Both the position numbers and the translations under genes were made by a program. Source: Gymnopilus junonius (Eukaryota; Basidiomycota; Agaricomycetes; Agaricales; Galerinaceae). Taken from it: DNA of 52,506 nt. A model generated the notes under the pieces. The model was not told where the DNA came from and did not search any database. It saw only the letters and a program-made list of their open reading frames with translations. The DNA lies in the NCBI GenBank assembly GCA_015501075.1, contig JADNYJ010000242.1:1-52506 (forward strand), read 5' to 3'. This document shows, one piece after another, positions 33,760 through 43,760 of this stretch (within the stretch, counting starts at the first letter, position 1; the number at the start of each line of letters is the position of its first letter).

Positions 33760-33980
33760 TCATACTGAGAGGCCAAAAAAATGGTCCCACTTGTAGAGCA
33801 ATACTACAATGCATTGATGAGAGATGTGGGCACATCTAACCTTATGACATGGGAAGCTAAAATCAAGGCAGCTGAATTGAAATGGGTAGATGACTAGACA
33901 AAGATGGATATCATTGAGCAGAATCATGACTCTTGCTCCCCTGCCAAATGGCTAGAGAAGATGCTCAAATTGTCTAAGCA
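33760..33980 (+). pseudogene. Short unrecognised plus-strand coding remnant
   Basis: The plus strand reads VEQYYNALMRDVGTSNLMTW, then EAKIKAAELKWVDD, a stop, and KMDIIEQNHDSCSPAKWLEK up to the edge of the inverted-repeat element. It has the feel of a transposase C-terminus, but I cannot assign it. Confidence 0.35.
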
Positions 33981-34154
33981 TTTCTGATCAGAATCACTCA
34001 GAAAGGTCAGAACTGATCAGACAACTCAGAAACTGAGCTCCAATTTAGTACTATTTTTCTGAGTAAGACCAGTCAGAACTGCTCAGAAACATGCTCTGTT
34101 GCCTTATATGGTAGATAGTCACCTGATTATACAAGCACATGATAATAATGTAAT

Positions 34155-34235
34155 ACACCTGCTCAGGATTGAACCCAAGACCACAAGACAGATCACATAC
34201 ACAAAAACAGCAATCTACCAACTGCACCACAGGGG
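34155..34235 (-). other. tRNA-like module, left arm
   Basis: On minus: CCCCTGTGGTGCAGTTGG, then GTAGATTGC, then GGTCTTGGGTTCAATCC. This resembles Pol III A and B boxes (TRGYNNARNNGG and GGTTCRANNCC) at tRNA-like spacing. The acceptor ends pair poorly, so it looks like a tRNA-derived promoter rather than a working tRNA gene. Confidence 0.65.
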
Positions 34236-34893
34236 AAATTAAAGTACAATAGCATTAGCTATATATGTACCTCTTCTGATACCACCAAGAAACAAACTAC
34301 AGTTGTGCAATATTCTGTAAGACAAAATATTATGTATTATATATCATTAGAATCGGAAAATTGAGGAGCTTACAAATATATTAAAATTACATAAGCACAC
34401 ACTCTTTTTTAAAGTAAAATACAAGTATTTCGCATTTTTAAATAGTTAAATATCAGAATTTCTTTTTGCTTTTTACATATTCATACTCACGTGAATCACA
34501 GCTTGTGAACAGTATATAATACACTATAGATAAATAAAATTTAAGGCATCTTTGTACCACTTTTATATAAATATAATGTGCTTACCATAAAGAAATTATT
34601 TTCTCATGGTGTACTATATACCATTCGAAAGCTATTGATCAGAGGAAGCTGAATCTATAATGTGCATATGAAAATCCCATGATATTCTGATTGAAAAACA
34701 TGAAAAACATGTTTGTCTTACATTAAAAGGTGACATACTTATGTAATAATACCATATTCAGAATCTGCTCCATTTTCCAGTTCTAATGATATATAATACA
34801 TACCTAAAGCCTTGGGAACAATGCATGTAATAGCTATAGACATTGGATGAGCAGGTGTATGTATATAGGCACATAAATTTTGAGAAAAAATAT

Positions 34894-34990
34894 ATCCTCT
34901 GTGGTCTAGTTGGTTGAGTGCCTGCTGAGCTGCTCTCTGAGTTGTGTGATATGGCTGTCTATGAGGTCCTGAGTTCAACTCCTGCTTATA
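34894..34990 (+). other. tRNA-like module, right arm
   Basis: On plus: TCCTCTGTGGTCTAGTTGG, then TTGAGTGCC, then GGTCCTGAGTTCAACTCC. It mirrors the left-arm module, with the same A and B box positions and related sequence, and points towards the nearer element end. The spacing between the boxes is slightly larger than in the left copy. Confidence 0.65.
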
Positions 34991-35169
34991 GCATTTTATC
35001 ATTGCTTGCAAATTAAGTCAGGTGACTTGTTCTCAAGATCAGGTGGATGGCCTTGTCTCAGCCTGCTTAGAACTGCTCAGAAATCTGATCAGAAGTACTT
35101 AGAAATGCTCAGAAATACAAATTTCTGAGCAGTTCTGATCATTTCTGAGTAGTTCTGGTCAGTATCTGT

Positions 35170-35418
35170 GACTGAGTGTAAAGTACTGTTGGAATACATG
35201 CTTGTCTTCTTGCAAGAGATGAAAATAGCCCCTTTCGAAAGTCTGTGGTCTACCACAGACAATATCGCATTGTATCTGTTGACTATTGGTAAATCTGTAA
35301 TCAAATCCATGGAGCAGTTCACAAATAGTCTTGTCATCTTTGGTCCTTCTACTGGTGGTTGACAAAAGTAACTGTGATTATATAATTTTAATGCCAAACT
35401 CATGTTGAAAAGTGACAA
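35170..35418 (-). pseudogene. Gypsy 2 integrase fragment
   Basis: Minus-strand segment FVNCSMDLITDLPIVNRYNA followed by ILSVVDHRLSKGAIFISC, the start of the Ty3/gypsy integrase catalytic core (SMDLITDLP with the first Asp, VVDHRLSKGAIFI). It ends at the inverted-repeat element on the left and at the Tc1-like pseudogene on the right, so the remaining core is missing. With the gag fragment at 36.6-37.8 kb on the same strand it probably belongs to one badly deleted gypsy element. Confidence 0.85.
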
Positions 35419-35489
35419 AAATCATTAGTCAGTAAGATGGGAAGTCTTCAAAGGGTCTTCAAGTTATATGAGTATATAGAAAAGGTCTC

Positions 35490-36560
35490 TATGTATACAT
35501 GTCAAAAGTTGAAATAGTGTTTGATCTCCATTGCTTCTCAATACTGCTGTGACATACATAGTATGGCATGCTCAAAACATGCTTGTCAATATCAGCAATG
35601 TCTAGCTTGTCCCATGCTTTGTAAATAGCAGCTTTAAGTTCATCAACAGATGTCAGAGGGTGCGGTCATGCTTGTAATATTTTTTTAAGCTTATGTCAAA
35701 TGGGTTTGATAGATGAAAGATCAGGAGAATTTGGTGGGTGATATAGTAAGGGAATCTTGTAGGCATTCAGCTACTTTTTTGACTGTTTTGCAGTGTGGCA
35801 AGGTGCATTATCTTGCTGAAATTGGATTATACCTCTTCTTTTCCTCTTCATCTCTGCATAGAACCCCTTTAATGCCCCATCCAAGATCTGCTCACAGTAC
35901 CACTTTGTCTTCATGCCTCCTCTCTTGCCTCCTGGGTATTCCAACACAACCAGTGGACCCTCCTCCCTTCCATGATACAACCCCAGACCATAACCCTCAC
36001 AGGTGACTGCTTAAAGACTGGAACTAAGCAATCATTTACATATTCTTCATCTGTATGATGTGTGATGTAGATACGACCCTGGTTATCCCCAAGATGAATA
36101 TAGGCTTCATCAGACCAGATAACTTTTGACCAATTTTGATGTGTGTACTTCCAATACATTTGAGCCCAGGCCATGCATGCATCCATATAGAGCTTGAAAA
36201 GAAAAGGAACCTTCCTTGCTACTCATCTGTGATAGCCCACTTTGTTGAGAACACATCAAATTGTGATCTCTGCCACAGGAAGTCCAAGCCAATTTTTGAT
36301 CTCTGCAAATAGCATGCATCATTCCTTTTGGGCAGTTTGAATTATATAGCATTTGTCATAGGTTGTGAGTTTTAGAAGATGACCAGAACAAGGCCAATTC
36401 TCAATGCTACCCATCACAAAATACTTCTTCATGATGTCATGAGCCATACTGTCTGGAATGCCAAATTGCTGAGCAGCTTGTGCTACCTTTAGACCCCCAA
36501 GAACAGTACTGATAAGCTTATTCTTTGTAATAGAAGGAAGTTGATGTTGACTAGTATTGG
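35490..36560 (-). pseudogene. Tc1/mariner-like transposase
   Basis: N-terminal helix-turn-helix region: LGGLKVAQAAQQFGIPDSMA. DDE core: NWSKVIWSDEAYIHLGDNQG with the first Asp; VRVMVWGCI; GPLVVLEYPGGKRGGMKTKW; QFQQDNAPCHTAKQSKK with the second Asp; then YHPPNSPDLSSIKPI and a stop. The family expects SPDLNPIE..W at the end: the catalytic Glu is Lys here (ATC-GAA to ATC-AAA) and the Trp codon is TGA. The C-terminus LTSVDELKAAIYKAWD follows at about 35.6 kb. Frameshifts near 35.91 and 36.3 kb separate the blocks. It sits between gypsy 2 gag and integrase fragments. Confidence 0.9.
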
Positions 36561-36599
36561 CATCATGCATAAACAAGAGAGACAGGTGTGCAGTCAGGA

Positions 36600-37847
36600 G
36601 TGTACATCTGTTGTTGATAGACTGGCCTATATCCATTTCAAGGGATGATGAACTGTCTTGATTGGGGTCTTCCCCTATATGCTTGTTCTGCTGATTGCCA
36701 AGAGAGTTGTAGTGGTGTTCCAGGTACATATCCAAATAAAGCTTGAATGCCTCTGAAGATAGCATCAGCATTGATGGCAGCCTTGTACCATCTATCAATA
36801 TTGGTTGGCAGTGCCAAAAGGAAACTGACTCTTTCCACTAGATATGGTAGAAGAGTTCACTTGAACCTATAGACCAGGTCCAGTGGGTCCATGAGTTCTG
36901 CTTCTAGTGCCAATGCTTGAAATTTTGGGATGTGGATTTCAGCTGGAATTCACCCCATTGAAAGTCTATCCAGTTGTTAATTGGCACTTTTCTTGACATC
37001 AACTAGTTGGAAGTTGTCTTCTACTTTCTTTTTGAAGATGTAGAAATTTCCAAGATCTAGTGGAGTGCCTCTTGTGATTGATTTATTCTCCTTTTTCTCT
37101 ATCCAGTTTCAGGCCTATATTTTGGCTCTGTCCTTGCTCATGTAGGACAACATAAAAAGGATTTGTTCTTCATCATTTGAGAACATCTGCAGGTTGATAT
37201 AGAGGTAAAGTCTGACTATATGGAGCTATGGTCATAATTTTCTTTAATCTCCATTGAATGCTAGGGGTGGTTGTACTCTTCATTTCTTGATGGTTGTTTG
37301 TCCTATTATTGATGCTCTGGGTCCTATTATAGACAGTAGTAGAGGTGGCAGTAGAGGCAGTGGAGGCATATCTCTATAACCTCTAGAGCCTCCAGGTCCT
37401 CCAGGTCCTCCTGGGTTTCCTGATCCTTCTAAGTTTCCATAATATACTGGGTTTTCTGGTGGTGGTGACTCTCTTTGACCAAAGGGGGGAACTATTATTA
37501 TATTATGGACTATTGCTAGTTGAGTTTGAGTCACTGTTGTCATTTCTTGGTCTGGGTCCTGTGGTTTTTTGCCTTTGGTTGTTGGTCCTAAAGGTATCTC
37601 AGTTCATTCTTCTGTATCTTTTATAAATGGTGTGAATAGATGAGGTTGAGGTGAAGGTGGGTTTTTGAAAAGAGTAACACAAGTGGCGAAGGAGTCAAGC
37701 ACTTCCTGAAGCATGTTCAATGGTTCAATATGAAGAGATTGTCATACAGCTGTCTGTGTAAAGGAAGATGGTTGCGATTCACTTGTATCTTCATTCGAGT
37801 ATTCAGATGCCAGGTCTGGTTCTCAATATCAATCAAAAGTTGTTTCA
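36600..37847 (-). pseudogene. Gypsy 2 gag
   Basis: It probably starts at ATG near 37847 (MSETTF). Features: a Pro/Gly-rich run (GNPGGPGGPGGSRGYRD, about 37.4 kb), then the gag core PPLAFNGD and LHIVRLYLYINLQMFSNDEE, QILFMLSYMSKDRAK, and later LVERVSFLLALPTNIDRWYK with AINADAIFRGIQALFGY. This order is that of Ty3/gypsy retrotransposon gag (capsid) proteins of Agaricomycetes. Many stops are present. The C-terminal knuckle and all of protease and reverse transcriptase are missing between here and the integrase fragment. Confidence 0.85.
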
Positions 37848-37909
37848 CTCATAGTGGTAGAGTGGCATGTCTACCCAATGAAGACACAAGAGGGTATAGC
37901 TAGTTCTTT

Positions 37910-38809
37910 TGTTAGGCTCACAAAAGGATAATGATGACAAGTTGTTGCTGACTCCTTATCGAGTATTCAAAAAAGATCAGATCCAGTTGAAGTTGTTTGC
38001 AAAGGATGATTCTCAAGAACTAGCTAGAGTACAAAGGGGTAGCTACTAGCACTTAGTATATACTAGAGTCCATGGTCTGTGCATATATATACAAGTCAGA
38101 GAGCAAGTCGAAGGGAGTCAAGAAAGGAGTCAACTAGATATACTGAGTCGAGGTGGATAGCTATAGTGGCATCAAGGAAAGATGAGAATAGATAATATAA
38201 GTCAAAGTGAGAACAGCAAAACAGATGCTCATCACTGAGTAATAAGAATAGTACATGATGAGATAATGGTGCAGTGATAAGATAGAACAGCAGATAAGAT
38301 GATTTGAAAAATTAGTGTCTGTACCTGTTATATATGCTCCTCTGACTACCTCTGATCTCTGACCCTTCGAACTCTGACTATGGGATATCCTCAGAATACT
38401 ACAAGTCCTGGAACACATAGACACATATTTACATGTAGATAGATGACTCCAAGTAAAAGCAGAGTAACTTATATGTCCACTGCTCATTAGTACACATATG
38501 GTCTCTGCTTAGTTTCTCCCACAGTATATAAACCTTCAGATTATTAGTAGGTACCTGAGTTCATATATTGTTTGTTAATCGATCCATGCTCTCTACTCTG
38601 CTCACTCATTCCGATCCAACTCTGAAATTCGAGACAATGTCCAGACAATGGAGCGCAATACATATGTTGAAGCTGAAGTCTCAATCCTATGTCTTAACTA
38701 CGTTTATATTTTAGACCAACTCCAACACCAACATACTCCAATGTAGCTCTGACATGGACCTCCTCTGATCTTGCCCTGCCCCTACCTCTGCTCGATTCAG
38801 TTCTTAACA
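37910..38809 (-). repeat. Putative gypsy 2 5' LTR
   Basis: Upstream of gag, a 900-base AT-rich block can be bounded by TGTTAGGC at the left and CTTAACA at the right, giving matching inverted tips. Its right third resembles a second block near 40.74-40.89 kb. The boundaries are inferred from the tips; no identical second LTR is present to confirm them. Confidence 0.5.
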
Positions 38810-40430
38810 GTACCACTCAGTCATTGTGTTTAGTTTTGTAAGGAAATCAGCTATGCTTATTCAGCAATTTCATATCATTAAAGTTCAAGCAGTAAGTTAG
38901 GATACAGATTCTGACAGAAAGACATGTTCAGCTGATCATAGGCTATAAATATAAATACCAAAATTTTTTAATAAACTATCAAATTATAAATTCTGAAATA
39001 AGTATAAATAAATCAAATTACTATCTGAAACTCAGTTTTTACAGGATTTCTAGTAGCCACATCAACCACAGCACCTATTAGTTCTCTGCTGACCATGACA
39101 GCCATTTTCATAATAATAGGCCCTTTTGCATTCTGCTTGTTTGTACTGTATATGCATCTAGAAGGCCTTCTTGTCCAAAAATAGTACTTGCTGATCCATT
39201 GCTATCTGAAGTTAAGGATGATGAGTCAGTGGGTGGTGCTTCCTCTTACCACTACTGCCATCACCATTGGGGGGCAGAGATGACAATGCACTCAAATTGC
39301 AAGAGTCAGCCTGTTTGGATCTGCTGTGTGCTTTGATAATCATGTTTTCACCCTTGTTGACCTATTCTACATCATTCCATCCCTGAAATTCTGCCAACTG
39401 CTTCAATTTGAGCAAAGCTGTCTGCTTCTGCCTTCCATATTTTATATTGTCAACCTTGGAGACTCAAAAAGAGTGAGTCCACAACTGGGACATGGTGGTG
39501 GACTCTACTTGTTACTGCCTAGTTTGTGCAGAGAGTAAATGAGAGATAAAAAAGCCAGGTATACAAGAGTTTCATGCTACTCAGTTCAGTGGAACCCAGT
39601 TGAATACTTTATTATGCTGACAGAACTATGAGGCCTTTTCCTAATGTGCTGAAAGCTTGCCAGGGCAATCCAGAGCACCCAGCTGACATTTTTATTCCAC
39701 CTGCTAAGAGGGATTTATATATAGAGGGTCTCTCTTGGAAGGGCTACTTCATCTTAAATTTATCAAGAGGAGAGCCAAAAATATTAGCAACAAGAATAGA
39801 ATTTACATGCTGTACAATAAAAGTGAGAGGAAATCTGAATGCATAAGCTGGTCCATGACATGGCCGGCATGATTAGATTATTTTAGCCTGATCTAAATTA
39901 GCACCTTTCCTCCTCCCGACGCAATGACTGATGACAAAATGTGACAATAGCATTCACTGTTTTAAATTTAATCGAAGTTGGTGCAGCTGATGAATTTACA
40001 TGCTGTCGAACACCCTGTATGTACAATACACATAGAACATGGTGCATGAAGAAAAATATGATTTTTAGTATTTTCTTTTAGCTTTTTTTCGAATTTTCAA
40101 ATGGTTTTGGCACCTGGGCAAAATTACCGTGACAACCATGACATTTCGGCAATTTGGGCAAGGCCGTGATGCATGACTGCCAAATTGAATGAAATACTAC
40201 AGTATCATGGAACCATATGGGGAGTGGACAGCTGCTATCAACTTGGTGTCTGCACATTTGTACCTAGGCCTCATCATGTGATGACATTTAGTTAGTTGAT
40301 CTCCTCTCAGTACAAAAATAATATCATTGTTAAGAAGCAAAAATAGAAAGGCCAATGGCTACTTGGCCTATAAGTAGATGGATGAGGTGGGAAGATAAAC
40401 ATCAACAAATTGGGACAAAGCCTCTTCTAG
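38810..40430. other. AT-rich stretch, no recognisable gene
   Basis: A 72-codon plus-strand frame at 39628-39846 (NVLKACQGNPEHPADIF) is unrecognised and probably chance. The 15-mer GAATTTACATGCTGT occurs at 39799-39813 and again at 39992-40006, possibly flanking a 178-base insertion. Nothing else could be supported. Confidence 0.4.
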
Positions 40431-40439
40431 AATGGTAGA

Positions 40440-40980
40440 TTAGAGCTGGGTTATTAAAAATACTCTTACCTTAATAGTCTTTGGATTGGAAATTGCTGTA
40501 ACTAGGCCTTTCTAGATTTAGTTTAATGTTGGATCCATGAGAGCATTACCAGTATCAAGTAGATCATAAAGTTACAGAATATCATGATAGCCTAGATATG
40601 ATCATGGAACTTCTAAAGTAGTACTTAGATAATGCCTATGATGTAATCTCACAGGTAGATAGGCATCATTTCCAAATCCACAGTCCATGAAATCATTTCA
40701 CAGCTAGCTCATATTCATCTTTGTATCTTAGTTTGAATATTGTTTATTAATCAATCTAAGCTTATCTTACTATATCTCCTCTATGCCTTGGTCTGAATCC
40801 ATGAATCCAAGACAACATGCAGTGATATAGAGCACAATGCATGATGTTGAAGCTGCAGTCTCAACTCTATATCTATCTATGAGCTCTCTGAACTCTGACC
40901 TATTCTGATCTCTGACTTGTACTATAACATAGATCTGACTTGGTTCACCTTTGTCTTTTGAATGTCTGCTTAACCATTTT
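40440..40980 (-). repeat. Diverged LTR-like block
   Basis: The segment with GAATATTGTTTATTAATCAA and later GATGTTGAAGCTGCAGTCTC matches, in the same orientation and order, TATATTGTTTGTTAATCGA and TATGTTGAAGCTGAAGTCTC in the putative gypsy 2 LTR at 38.57-38.70 kb. It probably is an older LTR of the same family. Confidence 0.5.
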
Positions 40981-41106
40981 CCAATAGCAGTTTCATAATC
41001 ATTTTGTTATTTTAAAAAGGTTTTAAAACAATTCAGACCTATTTTTAGTGCTCAAAATGTTTCTAATGTATTTTTAGAACATTTAAAACCCAATTTTAGC
41101 ACTTTA

Positions 41107-41581
41107 GGCTTTATTCAGTAACCTGGTTAGGCCTTGGTTGGATTGGCTTTCAGTTTAGTCACACCATCATCATAGAATTCACAGGCTTCAAATTCTGCTA
41201 CCCAACATGAATCTGCTCAAGCTCGCTGTGTCCCACCTCTCTCTCAATGTTTGGGCAGTGTCACTTTCTTATGCATTTACTCAATAACTCAGGAGCATTA
41301 CTTTGTGAGTATAAAATAAAAGTCTATTTTTTTCTATTTGTTGAAAGTGCACCTCTTTAATGCAGGGTTTATAGGATGGAGGTGATCTCGCTGTTGCTAA
41401 TGATGAGCATGTGTGATTGAACAGTGAGCTGGCAGTAACAGAGAGTGACACAAAGTTGAGATGACAAGCATTTGGCTTCAATTGGCTGTGTTTGGAATGA
41501 AAGGATAAATCTCCTTTTAAAGGAGATAGAAACCAAAAATTCTGATGCAACTGAGGCCTAATTGGATTACCAAATAGGGCC
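41107..41581. mobile_element. Harbinger-like MITE
   Basis: 475 bases with imperfect terminal inverted repeats. Left GGCTTTATTCAGTAACCTGG, then TTAGGCCT; complement of right GGCCCTATTTGGTAATCCAA, then TTAGGCCT. TTA lies on both sides (41104-41106 and 41582-41584), the size and sequence of a PIF/Harbinger duplication. It is inserted in an AT-rich repeat containing the words GACCTATTTT and TTTTAGCACT on both sides. No coding capacity. Confidence 0.7.
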
Positions 41582-41584
41582 TTA

Positions 41585-42163
41585 AATGTTTTCCAAATGT
41601 ATTTCAAATATTTTAGACCTATTTTAGCACTGTAAATATTTCCAAAATGATTTTAAAGCACTTCACAATCTTTTTGAAACATCAGTTGCTTATTATTGTA
41701 CTGTTTCAACTTACTGATCACCCTTACTCTCAAGCAGGACACAAATAATTGAGAACAACAAAGAAAATATATTAGGACATTCAATGTGTGTAATCGATGT
41801 GAAAGTAAAGCAAGGAATAGCAAGTAATGAGTGTGATAAACGATGGGCAATGCAAGCAAGCAGTCAACAACCAGTAAGACAGTGCAGGAGCTGGACCATA
41901 TACAGAAAGGCCAAAAGGTATATGGTAAGGACAGTGGAGGAGTTGGACGAATAGAAAATAAACAGATCAAAGCAATGAAAATAAAAAAAATTGAAAGGGT
42001 ATAAAGCCTAGAAAGGCTTAAGATAAAGAGAGAATATCAAAAACAAACATTAAGAGAAATATAGAAATTGAAGCAAGAAAAAAGTAAAGTAGAAAGAAGA
42101 AAGGGTATAAAGTCAAGAAAAGACTTGAAGGATATTAGAAAAAATAAATAAATAAAGTCCATA
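41585..42163. other. AT-rich stretch, 3' flank of gene L
   Basis: Purine-rich on the plus strand from 41.95 to 42.15 kb (AAAGTAGAAAGAAGAAAG-like). No gene, RNA or element boundary was found. Confidence 0.35.
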
Positions 42164-43629
42164 CTATGATACCAGTGTCTTAGCCATCCCGAAGGTTGAG
42201 CTCATCAGCCTCCTCATCATCCTGTTCAACTTGAGGCGAGAAGGGATAGAATGATGAACCAGATGATGATTGGAGGGAGGGACAGTATGAGATTGAGTGT
42301 AAAAAGCTTGAGCCATGACTGGCTTGGTGGAGTTGTTGATAGAAGGGGCCCCCTGCTGTTGTTGATGATACTGCCGAGCCAAGATAAACTTATTGGGACT
42401 ATAAGTTTGAGCAGACAGTTCAGGCATAGTGTGAAGAGCCTTCTTGTCATGCTCTCGGGCCTCGGCAATGACTGCAACAAGAGATGATGGTTCCCGAGGA
42501 TCAGGTGCAGAGGCATGATGATGATGAGATGAGCGTGAATGAGAGTTGGCCTTGCTGCTGTCAGGGAGTAGCTTGATTGACGAAGAGCCTTCAATAAATT
42601 CTGCTGCAGTGACCGAAAAGGGACGAAGCAAGGGCCCATTGATGGCAGAAGCTGAAAATGACCTGGCAGTAGGAGTGGGAGCTTGAAGGGTCCTTGAATT
42701 GACTGGTGCCGAAGCAGACTTTGGATGATCTCCACATCCCTAATGAGCAGGAGAGGGACACCTTCAGGATTAGAGACCAGGGGTATATCGAGGTATTGTT
42801 CTGAGCCTTTGGCCAACTTCATTTCATCTACAAGCAAGTAAAAATATAAGTAATAAGAATATAAAAAGCATGTAGAACATACCTTTGGACCACGGAACCC
42901 ATTCCGGGCACTTTGTAGCTTCCGGCAAGATGGTCATGTTGTCAGTTACCTGACTGCCTATGAAGACCCAAGCTTTAGAGCTAATGGCACTCCATGTCGA
43001 CTTCCTGCTGCCAGGATACCACTTCATGACATCCTCAGGCCAGTTGATGATGCAGAACTTGTACTTGAGGAGGGTGTTATGCAGCTTGGTCCAAGGGACC
43101 TTTGCAGAAGTAGGTTCTATCTTCTCTAATAAAAGAATAAGTAAAATGTTAACAAAAGAATGAAAAGAAGAACTCACGATGTTGTGCTATGCAATATCTT
43201 CTGCCTAGAGTCAGCTTTGCCATTCCAGAACCAACCACATGACCACCCAAAGCAGCAGCAGCAGCAGCTGAAGCACCCTCCCCAACATCCTCATCCTCAT
43301 CTTGAGCATTGGCGGCCTCATCATTGGCTGCTTTGCGATGAGCAGCAGTCTTCAGTGGACCCATCTTTACAAAGGCCTTCCGATCAACTGGCTGGATCTC
43401 CTCGATTGATGAGTCATGATAGCGAGGTTGATGTGCATTGGTTGTTTTCTTTGGTACATGCTTGGTGGCACTGGTCTCGTATTGTCTTTTCCATGTTTGA
43501 AGAACCTTGTGAGAGGTGCTTGAGGCCACTCGTCTTCGGTTTGCCACTGCTCAACAGCCTGGTTGTCGTCGTCGGTATCAGGGATGATGATGGTAGACTT
43601 CTTTTGTTTGCAAGATGGAGCAACAGTGG

Positions 43630-43760
43630 CGATGGTAGGAGCAGTGGCAGTGACAGCAGCAGCAGTAGCATGAGCACATGCAGCAGCGGCATGAGCAGCA
43701 GCAGCAGCAGCACAAGCAGCAGCGACTACAGCATGGGCATGTGCAGCAGTGGGGGCAGGA
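43630..43760 (-). repeat. GCA/GCT trinucleotide-rich tract
   Basis: Imperfect CAG/GCA repeats encode the Ala-rich linker (AACAAAAAAHAAAACAHA-like) of gene L exon 7. Six-frame reading gives open pseudo-frames on both strands here because the triplet repeat lacks stops. Confidence 0.75.

Larger units (their letters stand above)
33981..35163. mobile_element. Inverted-repeat element with tRNA-like arms
   Basis: About 1.18 kb. The left end reads TCTGATCAGAATCACTCAGA and the complement of the right end ACTGACCAGAACTACTCAGA; similarity continues about 40 bases and, with gaps, through arms of about 250 bases. CTGATCAGAACTGCTCAG words recur subterminally in both arms. Each arm carries a tRNA-like module in opposite orientation. 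The 640-base centre is AT-rich and non-coding. No clean target-site duplication was found. The right end cuts the gypsy 2 integrase. Confidence 0.7.

Noticed and set aside
34155..34235. Functional tRNA gene
   Set aside because: A and B boxes are visible, but the acceptor stem does not pair well, no convincing anticodon stem was found, and a mirrored relative sits in the other arm of a repeat element.
42224..42837. 203-codon alternative frame over the last exon of gene L
   Set aside because: Only its first 50 codons follow the splice-consistent frame. The rest is a Leu-rich shadow of the Ser/His/Gln-rich frame that continues to the stop at 42164.
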